Assembly: GCA_004553095.1 (NCBI GenBank)
Contig: SFMJ01000031.1
Location: forward strand, 1-14,880
Reading direction: 5' to 3'
DNA: 14,880 nucleotides
DNA from: Bacteroidales bacterium
GTDB lineage: Bacteria; Bacteroidota; Bacteroidia; Bacteroidales; Muribaculaceae
This document shows, one piece after another, positions 6,826 through 14,819 of the stretch (its first letter is position 1; each line of letters starts with the position of its first letter). The notes under the pieces were generated by a model that was given only the letters and a program-made list of their open reading frames with translations, had not been told where the DNA came from and did not search any database. Position numbers and translations under genes: made by a program.

Positions 6826-9142
6826 AACCGATAGCCAAGTGGAAGGCAAAGGCATTCTTCGGCTTGATGTTGAAGTAACCGCCGCTGCCCGTGTCGTATG
6901 GGGCATGCAACCCATAGCCCAAGTCGCCGCGGATCACGAGCATACCCAGGTCGACACGAAGTCCGATTCCCGTGCCGAGTGCCAAGTCTTTGAAGAAGCG
7001 TTTGCCGTCGATAGTCCCACCGGGACGCTGTGGGTCATCCTTGAGCAGCCATATATTGCCGGCATCGACGAAGAGAGCCCCATGGATGATGCTGAAGATG
7101 GGGAACCGATATTCGGCATTCATCTCCAACTTAAACGTACCGGTCTGGTCGAAGTAGCCATTCTTGTCGCTCTTGGGGGCATGGTAACATCCCGGCCCGA
7201 CCGACCGCACCGTGAAGGCTCGTATCGAGTTGGCGCCGCCTATATAGAACTGCTCGGAGTAGGGCACCTCCGAGGAGTTGCCGTAGGCATGAGCCCCACC
7301 CACGAAGAGTCGCGCCACAAGCCAATGGCTCATCCCGGCGATAAGTCGATGATTATATGTGAGTTGCGCTTGAGCCTTGACGAACTGTGAGAAGGGCATG
7401 CCGAAAAGCTCTTTCTGTCCCTTGACGCCACACATGCGCCAGAGCCCCCAGAAGATGTTGCCACCCTCTTTGACCGTAAATTGCAAGTGGAAGCCATTGT
7501 TCTTCGCCCTTTCGAGCCATTTGTCATAGTTGTAGGTATAGCTCATCTCGGGGATGAATTGGCTCTGGAAGCTGAGCGCCACCGCCGGATTCTCTCGCAT
7601 GATGGAGTCGAAGGTCTCAGTGGTCTTCAGCAGCTTGGTGTAGGATATCTTGAAGGGCGTAAACTGGTTGGTTACGTTGCGGTTATGGTTCCAGTCGTAG
7701 GTGATGCCGGTAGAGAATTCCGCCATCCGGAAGTAGTGGGGACGGTTCAGGAAGTCGGCTTTCAGCGAGATGGTGGTCCAGTTGAGCTCGCGCTTGGTGC
7801 GGCGGATCCAGTTGGGCGCCAAGAGTCGCGGGAATGCCAACGAAGCGGAGACCCCCAACTCATAGCTATTGAGCACCGACGATTTGTTACGACCGGTCTG
7901 CCACTCGTAGCTGCCATTGAGTTGCAGGTTAAGCACTTCAGCCCCGCCGAAGAGGTTGTGGTGGGAGAGGCCGAAGATAAGACCCGGACCGAGATAGGAG
8001 TTTGATTTCGAGGTAAGGTTCATCTCGATAGAGGCCTCGATGGGTCGCTCATAGCGGCAGGTGATGTAGACATCGAGGGTGGGATTCTCATCGGTAGTGT
8101 CCACAGGCACAGGCTGTATATCGATGCTGCCGAAGATGCCGAGGCGTGAGAGTCGCGTCTGTGTACGGTCCATCTGCCGCACGGAGAAGGTGCGACCCTC
8201 TCTGAAGCTGATGCAAGAGGGTATCAGGTTCTCTCGAAGATGCTGCGGCCGATACACCACCAACTCGCCACGCTCGGTCTGCAACGTGTCGGGAGTTCCG
8301 GGCTTGCGCTTGCTGCGTCGCAAGAGTGTCGTGTGGACCTTCCCGGTCTTCCATTTCAACGTGGCTATATGGGGCGTCTTGTCCGATAGCACCATCTTCA
8401 GCCCGATGCTCTTCGGCGTGCTGACACTGTCGGCAAGGAACTCGATAAACTCGGGGCGGAAGTAGTAATAGCCCTTATTGCGCATGGCGTTGGCTATCCT
8501 CACACGCTCCGCCGAGAGGGAGTCGACACAGAATCGTTCACCCTTCACCAAGTAGCGACTCTTCCTCGCCACCGAGTCGATGAAGTGCTTGATCGCCGAA
8601 CTGTCGTCGTTGAAATATACGATGGTGTCGATAGAGTAGGGGGTGCCGGTCTCCACCTGGTAGTCGAGTTTACCCTTCTTCGACCCTTCGCGGTTGAGCA
8701 GCTCGTAGCTCACCGAGGAGTCGAAATATCCATTGTTGTGGAGGATGGATTTGAGCATCTTAAGGCGTGTTTCCGGTTTTACATCGCTCACGAGCACCGG
8801 TTGCGCCACAAGCTTATCGTAGAGCCATCCCTTCAGACCCTTGGCGGAGTCGTTCCAGTTGTTGTATACCCAGAGCCCGATCGGCAGTGGACTCCTCTTG
8901 TAGGGGGAGATCAGGGGCCAGGGGTTGTTGGGCTTGACATTGACCGAAGTGGTAAGGTCGCTCTTCAACTGGTCGGGTAGCCGCTCACCCTCCGGATGGT
9001 CGATATGGATCGACATACCATTGTAGAGCAACTCTCCTTGGGGAATCCTCCGCGTCGTAGAGCATGAGGAGAGCATCACCACCACCATGGCGACGATCAG
9101 CAGCGTAACACACCTTATTATATATATGCTCTTATTTCTCAT
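6815..9142 (-). CDS. tamL: TamL, Omp85/TamA-family outer-membrane lipoprotein
   Basis: This 775-residue protein looks like the Bacteroidetes lipoprotein form of TamA. It starts with a signal peptide ending in the lipobox LSSC (residues 24-27), so Cys27 is the predicted lipidated residue. Residues about 35-370 are the periplasmic POTRA region and about 380-775 the 16-strand Omp85 barrel. The barrel carries GGANSIRAF at about residues 638-648, the counterpart of the loop-6 (V)RG(F/Y) motif, with Ala in place of Gly. The chain ends in GYPF, and the terminal Phe is typical of outer-membrane barrels. With TamB it would move or insert envelope components. AAGGAG (9155-9160) lies 12 nt before the ATG at 9142, a wide spacing. 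It follows tamB by 65 bp with no terminator. BamA is less likely because of the lipobox and the tamB neighbour. Its stop codon lies in a triplicated 15-bp repeat. Confidence 0.9.
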   Translation of the reverse strand: MRNKSIYIIRCVTLLIVAMVVVMLSSCSTTRRIPQGELLYNGMSIHIDHPEGERLPDQLKSDLTTSVNVKPNNPWPLISPYKRSPLPIGLWVYNNWNDSAKGLKGWLYDKLVAQPVLVSDVKPETRLKMLKSILHNNGYFDSSVSYELLNREGSKKGKLDYQVETGTPYSIDTIVYFNDDSSAIKHFIDSVARKSRYLVKGERFCVDSLSAERVRIANAMRNKGYYYFRPEFIEFLADSVSTPKSIGLKMVLSDKTPHIATLKWKTGKVHTTLLRRSKRKPGTPDTLQTERGELVVYRPQHLRENLIPSCISFREGRTFSVRQMDRTQTRLSRLGIFGSIDIQPVPVDTTDENPTLDVYITCRYERPIEASIEMNLTSKSNSYLGPGLIFGLSHHNLFGGAEVLNLQLNGSYEWQTGRNKSSVLNSYELGVSASLAFPRLLAPNWIRRTKRELNWTTISLKADFLNRPHYFRMAEFSTGITYDWNHNRNVTNQFTPFKISYTKLLKTTETFDSIMRENPAVALSFQSQFIPEMSYTYNYDKWLERAKNNGFHLQFTVKEGGNIFWGLWRMCGVKGQKELFGMPFSQFVKAQAQLTYNHRLIAGMSHWLVARLFVGGAHAYGNSSEVPYSEQFYIGGANSIRAFTVRSVGPGCYHAPKSDKNGYFDQTGTFKLEMNAEYRFPIFSIIHGALFVDAGNIWLLKDDPQRPGGTIDGKRFFKDLALGTGIGLRVDLGMLVIRGDLGYGLHAPYDTGSGGYFNIKPKNAFAFHLAIGYPF

Positions 9143-9207
9143 TTTTTTCGTTCTCTCCTTGTATTCTCACAACGGTTAACTCTCTCCACGTTTTCTCCTC
9201 TCTCATC

Positions 9208-12200
9208 CTATTTGGTGTCGGGAGTCGAGGCTCCGCTATTTATGCTGTCGACTTTTACAGGCAATGCCGTGCTGTCGTTCTTCTCTTCGGCGGCTGGTGT
9301 AGTGGACTTCTTCTTCTTGCGCTTGCGGAGGAAGTTGAAGAATTTCGACAGTGTCTCTACGCGGCGCTTCACCACGATACCGGCACCCATCTCTGTGATA
9401 TCTCCCTCCAAGATGTTCTCAAAGTCGCTGTGCCTGAATAGCTTGGCACTCATGTTGGTGCTCTGCGACTGCTTGATCACATATTCGAGGCTGACATCGC
9501 TCACAAGGTTCTGGGCTATGTCGCTGTCGTCGGTGTCGGTGGAGTAGTTGCCCCCGACCTGTATCTTGAAGCGATTGTTGAAGAGAGTCTTCGACACCTG
9601 ATAGCTATAGCTGGTCTCGGTGTTGGTGACTCCGTCGGTAGTCTTGTCATATTGGTTGACACCGAAGCTGAGATCGACACCCTTGATAGCCTTGGCAGCC
9701 CAGGAGTTGAGCTGGGATTCCAAGAAGCTGTAGAGGATGTTCTCGCCCGAGGTGTTGGTCTTGGTGTTCTGACCTGTATATTGCCCATAAAGGAGCATGT
9801 TCATGGCTTGCGTCTGCCGCTGGTCGGCACTCATCGATTGCAGCTCGTTCTGTATGGAGAGGTCTTCTTTGGTCGAGAGGTCGAAGGCTACGTTCAAGTT
9901 CTCAAGCGTGTTGGTGGCATGGAGTATGACATCGAAGTTGACCAGTCGGGCGTTGGAACCATCGTTGACGTTGGCTTTCACCTTGTCGGTGGCAGTGATG
10001 TCGAGCGTAGGATTGAGCACATCTCCCATCCAGGTAATCGTGCTGTTGGGGTCGAAGGCGAAGTTCTTTTCTCCCACCACCGGTATAGAGTAGCGTGCAT
10101 AACCCTCACCCAATTTCAGCGTGCCGGTCATAGTCATGTCGCCCATATAGTTCTGATTGTAGTTGAGGGTAGCGGTGGGGTTGATCTCCACCTTGTCGGT
10201 GCCGTTGGATGATAGCAACACCGCTATGTGGGTGCCCGATGCGATCTGCACTTGTGCCTTAATCTTCATGTTGAGGGGCGATTCCACCACACTGTCTTTC
10301 GCCGCCATGGCTGCGGAGTCGTTGTAGTTGACGAATCTTACCACATCATCCTGGTTCTGTATCTGGAGATCTGCCGGTGCCATGTTGAGTCGATAGGTGG
10401 CATCGGTCTTGTCGAGCACGCGCAGGTCGGCATTGACATCGAGCCGCTGCATCGGTCCCTTCACCCCGGCATTAAGCGTCAGAAAGATCTTGCCGAAGAT
10501 GTCGCCTCGCGAACGGTTGTTGCTCTTGATGAGTTGGAACTCGGTGGCTGTCGCTTTCAGATCTATCATCATCTTGTCGAAGCTCTGGATATCGACCATG
10601 CCATTGAGCTGCAAGGGATTGTCGTTGGCGCCATATATGTCGAAGTCTTTGAGACTCACTATGTTGTCCACTACCGACAATTCGTCGTCGGTCACCTTCA
10701 GAGTGGCGTCAAATTGCGGTATTCGTGCTGTTACGGAGTCAAAACTCATCACACCATTGATGATCGGCTTGCTCAGCGAACCGCTAAGACTCATATCGCC
10801 ATTGATGTTGCCGTCGAGTACGAGCATATTGTCCAAGAATCCGTTGGCGATATCCAAGGGAAAGCGCGTCAATGATATACCCACCGTGTCGGCACGAAGC
10901 TCTTGGTTCTCTCCCGGTTTGAGGCTGATGTAGGTAGATGCCGCCTCTCTGCCGTTGATCTTGAGCCCGGCACGCACATCGGTCTTCATGTCGAATCCAT
11001 ATCCCGCATTGAGGTTGAGGTCGAAGTCGCCGACGCGTGTCTTTTCGTAATATAGATCATGGAGCGACACGTCGCCGCCACCCACAAATCGGTTGTCATG
11101 GTAGAGCACACGCAGGTCGCTGTCGAGGGTTCCCTTAACCGGAGGTGCCATCGCCGACATTTGCAGGAAGTCTTCGATATGGAGGTTGTCGATCTTTACC
11201 AATAGGTTATTGCGCTCTTCCTGATCTTTTTCGGTCATAATCTTGATGCTACTCTCCGCTGATTTCGCCTCGAGCTTGGCTTCCATCTGCATGTTCTTGA
11301 GGTTGAAGTCGACGTAGTTGTCTTTATTGAACGACCATGGCAGATATGCGATCGTCGACTTCAAGGGGGTGACGTGGGCAGTGACGATCGAGTCTTGCAT
11401 TGCGGCTGTAAGACCGATGCGATAGCCCTGCTCTCCCTTGATGTTCCACTGCTTGAGGAAGACACTCATACGGTTGGAGCCGGCATAGCCGCTAATATTG
11501 ACTTTGGCAAATTCGTCGAGTGTGCCGCGACGATTGCCGACATGCAGAAGGTAGTCCACCATATCGCCACGCTGATCGATGTTGAAGCTCACCGTGTCGA
11601 TATTTGCTGTCGAACTCTTGATGTTGTATACCCCGACACGCCCGTTGATCAGCGAGTCTACGTTGCTAATCTCGGCATAGATGGTGTCGAGCATAAATCC
11701 TTGCGGTTCCAAGAATTGGCTCAGCAAGCCTCTGCCTGAGGCATTCAGTCGCAGGTCGAATGTCGGAAGCTCGCGGCTTATCTTGGTCATTTCAAGTGAC
11801 TTGGCTTCCATCTGGCGGTTAACCTCTGCCATCACTTTATCCATCGATGCCATCAGCCCTTTAAGTCCGGCGGCAGCATGGAAGTCTATGTCGGTTTGCT
11901 GCGACCGTAGTGCCAACTGCGTGGATACGGGATCGCCGATGAATCGCATGTTGATACCCTCCGGCAGATTGATATATTGGCTGCCATAACACCCTATGAG
12001 TGAGTTGGATTGCAAGTCGATGTCACACACCTCCATGTCGGGACTCATCGACCCTTTTAGCGCGATGCGGCCCGAGGCGTAGCAGACACTGTCGATCATG
12101 CCGAGACGCTTCAGGTCCAGATCGCGTATGTCGGCATCCAAGTCGAAGCTGTATAACTCGGGATGAATCTCACCGCTACCTCTCACCATCAAGTCAAGTC

Positions 12201-14094
12201 CCGGATTCGCCGAGTTGACATCGAGGGTGATTACCCCATCTTGGTCGATCAGGGCATCTATCCGTATGTCGCGGAGTGTCGTCTGATTGTAGTCGATACG
12301 ATCCACTCTGATCTGCGCGTCGGTCACTGCCTTGCCACTTATCGGGTTGAAACCCCGACCGTTGGCTATGATGTTGGCACTTACAACGCCGATTCCCATC
12401 GAGGGCATGAATTGTGCCACATTGAAGTCGACGGCTGTCAGATCGGCGGAATAGGTCTCGGGGGTCAGCGCCACCTTGCCGATAGCCGCCAAGTCGCCTT
12501 GAGGCGTGGCGAGTCGGAAGTCTGCACCGTAGGCATTGCCATCGACTGTGGCGTTGCCGTCGATGGTGAGTGAGGGTATGGTGATATCGTTGATGGCTAT
12601 TATATTGGAGGCTACTCTCGGGTCGTTGATCTCGCCATCGAATTTGATGCGTGCCTGCATCTTATTGATGTCCAATGGATTGCGCACTATTCCCGATGCC
12701 CCTATCCTTACGACTCCCGGCATCTCTACCTTCAGTCCCTCGGCAGTAAGTTCGCTCAGGCTGCCGTCGGCACGGATGTCGAAGTTGAGGGACTTCCCTG
12801 CCGGCACCATTGCCGTCATCTCTCGGAGCGCCGGCATAAAGGCGTTGATATCGGCAAGCCCGAGATGTCCCTCTGCCGCCACCATCATGTCGGCGTTGGG
12901 TTCGAGTGCCATCAGCGCAAAGGGTACATCGGCATCGGCCTCGATGCTCGTGTAGGGTGTGCGAATCGACAATCCTTGTAGCTGCAAACCGATAGAGTCG
13001 ATAGCCACCGTTCCCTCGCCATGAGTGATATGTAGGCCGCTCCTCTCCCTGCCTGAGAGTCGGGTGATGGGAAGGCGTACGGTCGAGGATTCGTTGTAAA
13101 ACTCGCGAAGCCCTAACGATACATTCTCCAACTGGATGTAGGAGGCATCAAAACCGGGCAGCGGCTTTGCATCTTTCACGGCATAGAGCACACGCAGTGA
13201 GTCTGCCTCGATCTCATGGCCACGAATCTGCATCGGTGGACCGGTAGAGGGCGTCGAGGGTGGCGCCGGGTGTGTCTTGATATATTCCGCGGTCGGAGTC
13301 AGATAGGTGATGTCGCCACCTGCCATCGAGGCGCGGCCCCATTCCACTATATTCTTGCCCAGGTCGATTTGTGCATCGCTCAGGTTGATGTGTCGCATCT
13401 TCAGATTGAGAGTGTCTATGGTCGGCAGCATCGACATCCCGAAGGTGAAGTTTTGCAAGTCGAGGTCGTTGGCTTTGATCACAAAGGGTGCCGACTCTGA
13501 TGCTGCCGTGTCGGGTGTCTCTTTCTTCTTCCATACATCCATATATAAGGAGACATGCCCGTCGCGAAGCTTTGCGCGGTTGATCGAAAGTTGGGAGGTG
13601 GCGATGTTCATCTCACTCTTATCATCCACCTCGAGCATGCCGGCACGTATTGCCATCACCATCGATGAGTCTGCCGACACCATGCGGTAGTATCCGTCAT
13701 CGAGTCGAAGAGTATTGAGCTTGACTTCAAGTTTGAGGAGCGGCATCAGTTTGACATCGGCTATCGCCTCACGGGCTTGCACCATCGTGTCGCCCGTTGC
13801 CTCCACTATATATACATCTTGCAGATGCACCCGGATGGGGAAGGTGAGTCGCAATCGGCCGATGCCGATATCCATACCGGTCTTCGCTTTCACCTGCCGG
13901 GTGGCTACTCCAACGGCGAAATCCTGGATCGGTGGAATATAGAGCATCACCGGTATAAGCAACACGAAGAGGACCATGGCGAGAAATACTCTCAGCACAT
14001 AGTTATACCATCTCCTTGGCTTGCGTTGCCGCAGAGGTGTCTCGGCAGGCTTTTCCTGCTCTTCCTCTATATTTTGTAGATCAGCTTCTGCCAT
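9208..14094 (-). CDS. tamB: TamB, translocation and assembly module component
   Basis: This 1628-residue protein is a TamB/AsmA-type bridge protein. Residues 1-29 are a charged cytoplasmic head (EEEQEKP, then RQRKPRRW), and one uncleaved inner-membrane span follows at about 31-53. Most of the rest is repetitive beta-rich sequence, as expected for the long hydrophobic groove that crosses the periplasm. The conserved C-terminal TamB domain (DUF490) is clear from about 1330 to 1470, with stretches such as FDPNSTITWMGDVLNPTLDI and MNMLLYGQYTG. The chain ends in a basic block RKRKKKK (about 1590-1596) and a Ser/Thr-rich tail of 32 residues. TamB works with TamA/TamL in outer-membrane protein assembly; related AsmA-like proteins have been linked to phospholipid transport. 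It leads the operon tamB-tamL-small membrane protein. The start at 14094 is the first Met; no good Shine-Dalgarno is visible. No frameshift is seen. Confidence 0.93.
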   Translation of the reverse strand: MAEADLQNIEEEQEKPAETPLRQRKPRRWYNYVLRVFLAMVLFVLLIPVMLYIPPIQDFAVGVATRQVKAKTGMDIGIGRLRLTFPIRVHLQDVYIVEATGDTMVQAREAIADVKLMPLLKLEVKLNTLRLDDGYYRMVSADSSMVMAIRAGMLEVDDKSEMNIATSQLSINRAKLRDGHVSLYMDVWKKKETPDTAASESAPFVIKANDLDLQNFTFGMSMLPTIDTLNLKMRHINLSDAQIDLGKNIVEWGRASMAGGDITYLTPTAEYIKTHPAPPSTPSTGPPMQIRGHEIEADSLRVLYAVKDAKPLPGFDASYIQLENVSLGLREFYNESSTVRLPITRLSGRERSGLHITHGEGTVAIDSIGLQLQGLSIRTPYTSIEADADVPFALMALEPNADMMVAAEGHLGLADINAFMPALREMTAMVPAGKSLNFDIRADGSLSELTAEGLKVEMPGVVRIGASGIVRNPLDINKMQARIKFDGEINDPRVASNIIAINDITIPSLTIDGNATVDGNAYGADFRLATPQGDLAAIGKVALTPETYSADLTAVDFNVAQFMPSMGIGVVSANIIANGRGFNPISGKAVTDAQIRVDRIDYNQTTLRDIRIDALIDQDGVITLDVNSANPGLDLMVRGSGEIHPELYSFDLDADIRDLDLKRLGMIDSVCYASGRIALKGSMSPDMEVCDIDLQSNSLIGCYGSQYINLPEGINMRFIGDPVSTQLALRSQQTDIDFHAAAGLKGLMASMDKVMAEVNRQMEAKSLEMTKISRELPTFDLRLNASGRGLLSQFLEPQGFMLDTIYAEISNVDSLINGRVGVYNIKSSTANIDTVSFNIDQRGDMVDYLLHVGNRRGTLDEFAKVNISGYAGSNRMSVFLKQWNIKGEQGYRIGLTAAMQDSIVTAHVTPLKSTIAYLPWSFNKDNYVDFNLKNMQMEAKLEAKSAESSIKIMTEKDQEERNNLLVKIDNLHIEDFLQMSAMAPPVKGTLDSDLRVLYHDNRFVGGGDVSLHDLYYEKTRVGDFDLNLNAGYGFDMKTDVRAGLKINGREAASTYISLKPGENQELRADTVGISLTRFPLDIANGFLDNMLVLDGNINGDMSLSGSLSKPIINGVMSFDSVTARIPQFDATLKVTDDELSVVDNIVSLKDFDIYGANDNPLQLNGMVDIQSFDKMMIDLKATATEFQLIKSNNRSRGDIFGKIFLTLNAGVKGPMQRLDVNADLRVLDKTDATYRLNMAPADLQIQNQDDVVRFVNYNDSAAMAAKDSVVESPLNMKIKAQVQIASGTHIAVLLSSNGTDKVEINPTATLNYNQNYMGDMTMTGTLKLGEGYARYSIPVVGEKNFAFDPNSTITWMGDVLNPTLDITATDKVKANVNDGSNARLVNFDVILHATNTLENLNVAFDLSTKEDLSIQNELQSMSADQRQTQAMNMLLYGQYTGQNTKTNTSGENILYSFLESQLNSWAAKAIKGVDLSFGVNQYDKTTDGVTNTETSYSYQVSKTLFNNRFKIQVGGNYSTDTDDSDIAQNLVSDVSLEYVIKQSQSTNMSAKLFRHSDFENILEGDITEMGAGIVVKRRVETLSKFFNFLRKRKKKKSTTPAAEEKNDSTALPVKVDSINSGASTPDTK

Positions 14095-14158
14095 TCGTTT
14101 TCGGATAGTTAAGACCGGGTTATTCCCTGATCAACCGTAAATTTTGTCTAACAAATTA

Positions 14159-14166
14159 CAAAGTTA
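14159..14166 (-). promoter_or_regulatory. tamB operon promoter, -7 element
   Basis: The minus strand reads TAACTTTG, an exact match to TAnnTTTG, about 65 bp before the tamB ATG. The nearest -33-like TTG is 22 nt upstream of the element, slightly longer than usual. It is the best candidate for driving tamB, tamL and the small membrane-protein gene. Confidence 0.5.
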
Positions 14167-14220
14167 ACATTTTTCGGAGATTTTTTCTCAATTACCCCCT
14201 TATTTTGTGAAGTTACTTTG

Positions 14221-14260
14221 TTATTTCAAATATTTTTCTTTTATTTCAAATATTTTTCTC
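14221..14260. repeat. 20-bp AT-rich tandem duplication
   Basis: TTATTTCAAATATTTTTCTT (14221-14240) is followed directly by a copy (14241-14260) that differs only in the last base. It ends 5 bp before the -33 element of the tRNA promoter and lies between the two divergent promoters, where an AT-rich tract could act as an UP element or bind a nucleoid protein. Confidence 0.85.
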
Positions 14261-14265
14261 GGAAA

Positions 14266-14297
14266 TTTGGTGGTTTCACAAACTTTTTGTAATTTTG
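14266..14297 (+). promoter_or_regulatory. tRNA-Asn array promoter
   Basis: TTTG at 14266-14269, 20 nt spacing, then TAATTTTG at 14290-14297: both elements of the Bacteroides consensus at the expected distance. Transcription would begin near 14304, about 105 nt before the first mature tRNA. Confidence 0.72.
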
Positions 14298-14311
14298 CCG
14301 AGTCAAAACGG

Positions 14312-14388
14312 AAAAGCACCCCTCGGGGAGTCCTTTTGAAGACATATTTACTTGAAAAATGCCGAGCAGAGGCTCTGATATTTCAAGT
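14312..14388 (+). promoter_or_regulatory. structured leader of the tRNA transcript
   Basis: Two possible hairpins follow the predicted start. The first has AAAAG (14312-14316) pairing with CTTTT (14333-14337) around an inner CCC/GGG stem. The second has ACTTGAAA (14350-14357) pairing with TTTCAAGT (14381-14388) and an inner GAGC/GCTC stem. Neither is followed by a U-run strong enough to call a terminator; they may guide processing or affect transcription. Confidence 0.35.
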
Positions 14389-14407
14389 TTCTTTCGTAAG
14401 AATATTT

Positions 14408-14481
14408 GCTTCAGTAGCTCAGTTGGTTAGAGCACCTGACTGTTAATCAGGGGGTCGTTGGTTCAAGCCCATCCTGAAGCG
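14408..14481 (+). tRNA. tRNA-Asn (anticodon GUU), copy 1
   Basis: A 74-nt cloverleaf can be folded by eye. The acceptor GCTTCAG pairs with CTGAAGC and the discriminator is G. The D stem is GCTC/GAGC. The anticodon stem CCTGA/TCAGG encloses the loop CTGTTAA, so the anticodon is GTT (Asn). The variable loop is GGGTC and the T loop TTCAAGC. The T stem GTTGG/CCATC has a U50-U64 mismatch. CTC follows the discriminator base, so CCA is not encoded. Confidence 0.97.
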
Positions 14482-14503
14482 CTCGATAAACTTACTCTTT
14501 CTT

Positions 14504-14577
14504 GCTTCAGTAGCTCAGTTGGTTAGAGCACCTGACTGTTAATCAGGGGGTCGTTGGTTCAAGCCCATCCTGAAGCG
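14504..14577 (+). tRNA. tRNA-Asn (anticodon GUU), copy 2
   Basis: Identical over all 74 nt to the first copy, 22 bp after it. The bases after the discriminator G are CCA (14578-14580), so unlike its neighbours this copy carries a genomic CCA end, possibly by chance. Confidence 0.97.
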
Positions 14578-14596
14578 CCACTAAACTTACGATTTT

Positions 14597-14670
14597 GCTT
14601 CAGTAGCTCAGTTGGTTAGAGCACCTGACTGTTAATCAGGGGGTCGTTGGTTCAAGCCCATCCTGAAGCG
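14597..14670 (+). tRNA. tRNA-Asn (anticodon GUU), copy 3
   Basis: Identical over all 74 nt to the other two, 19 bp after copy 2. The two spacers share TAAACTTAC, which fits tandem duplication of a tRNA-plus-spacer unit. CAA follows the discriminator, so CCA must be added enzymatically. The array terminator follows at once. Confidence 0.97.
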
Positions 14671-14671
14671 C

Positions 14672-14703
14672 AAAAGAGAGTCGCTACCACGACTCTCTTT
14701 TTG
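14672..14703 (+). terminator. intrinsic terminator of the tRNA array
   Basis: Perfect 12-bp arms AAAAGAGAGTCG and CGACTCTCTTTT flank a 6-nt loop, and the stem runs into a T-run. It begins 2 bp after the last tRNA. Confidence 0.9.
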
Positions 14704-14720
14704 TTTATACACCCATCCGG

Positions 14721-14758
14721 CATTAAGAACGCGCTCCTTAAAGAACGCGCTCTTAATG
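14721..14758. repeat. imperfect palindrome with internal direct repeat
   Basis: On the minus strand, 16-nt arms CATTAAGAGCGCGTTC and GAGCGCGTTCTTAATG pair fully with two G-U wobbles around a 6-nt loop. On the plus strand the same two positions are mismatches. The element also contains a direct repeat, AAGAACGCGCTC, at 14725-14736 and 14741-14752. It may be a terminator for a leftward transcript from beyond the right edge, or a protein-binding site. Confidence 0.55.
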
Positions 14759-14788
14759 TCTTTATCTCAATAGATTGCTATTCGTTTT

Positions 14789-14819
14789 TTTGTTTTGTCA
14801 AAAAATTTGTTTAACTTTG
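14789..14819 (+). promoter_or_regulatory. rightward promoter near the right edge
   Basis: TTTG at 14789-14792, a 19-nt spacer and TAACTTTG at 14812-14819 match both Bacteroides promoter elements. Transcription would begin near 14826 and leave the window. The downstream bases contain AAAATGATAT twice (14821-14830 and 14841-14850); the ATGs in them stop after two codons, so the gene start must lie beyond the edge. Confidence 0.6.

Larger units (their letters stand above)
14095..14407. other. divergent tamB / tRNA-Asn intergenic region
   Basis: This 313-bp AT-rich stretch contains no protein gene. It holds the minus-strand promoter of tamB, an AT-rich 20-bp tandem repeat, the plus-strand promoter of the tRNA array and a roughly 105-nt structured leader before the first tRNA. 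These parts are listed separately. Confidence 0.75.

Noticed and set aside
9652..10212. 186-codon plus-strand frame
   Set aside because: It is antisense to the conserved C-terminal domain of tamB and shows no initiation signals.
14207..14446. 79-codon plus-strand frame ending in the first tRNA
   Set aside because: Its end (VAQLVRAPDC) is the familiar false translation of a tRNA gene, and its start precedes the predicted promoter.
14408..14670. tRNA-Asn array as an integration site with a mobile element
   Set aside because: No integrase, no partial tRNA 3' copy and no flanking attachment repeat are visible in the 210 bp to the right; it cannot be judged beyond the edge.
14408..14670. regularly spaced 74-bp repeats as a CRISPR-like array
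   Set aside because: The repeats fold as complete tRNA-Asn cloverleaves, and the 22- and 19-bp spacers are related to each other.
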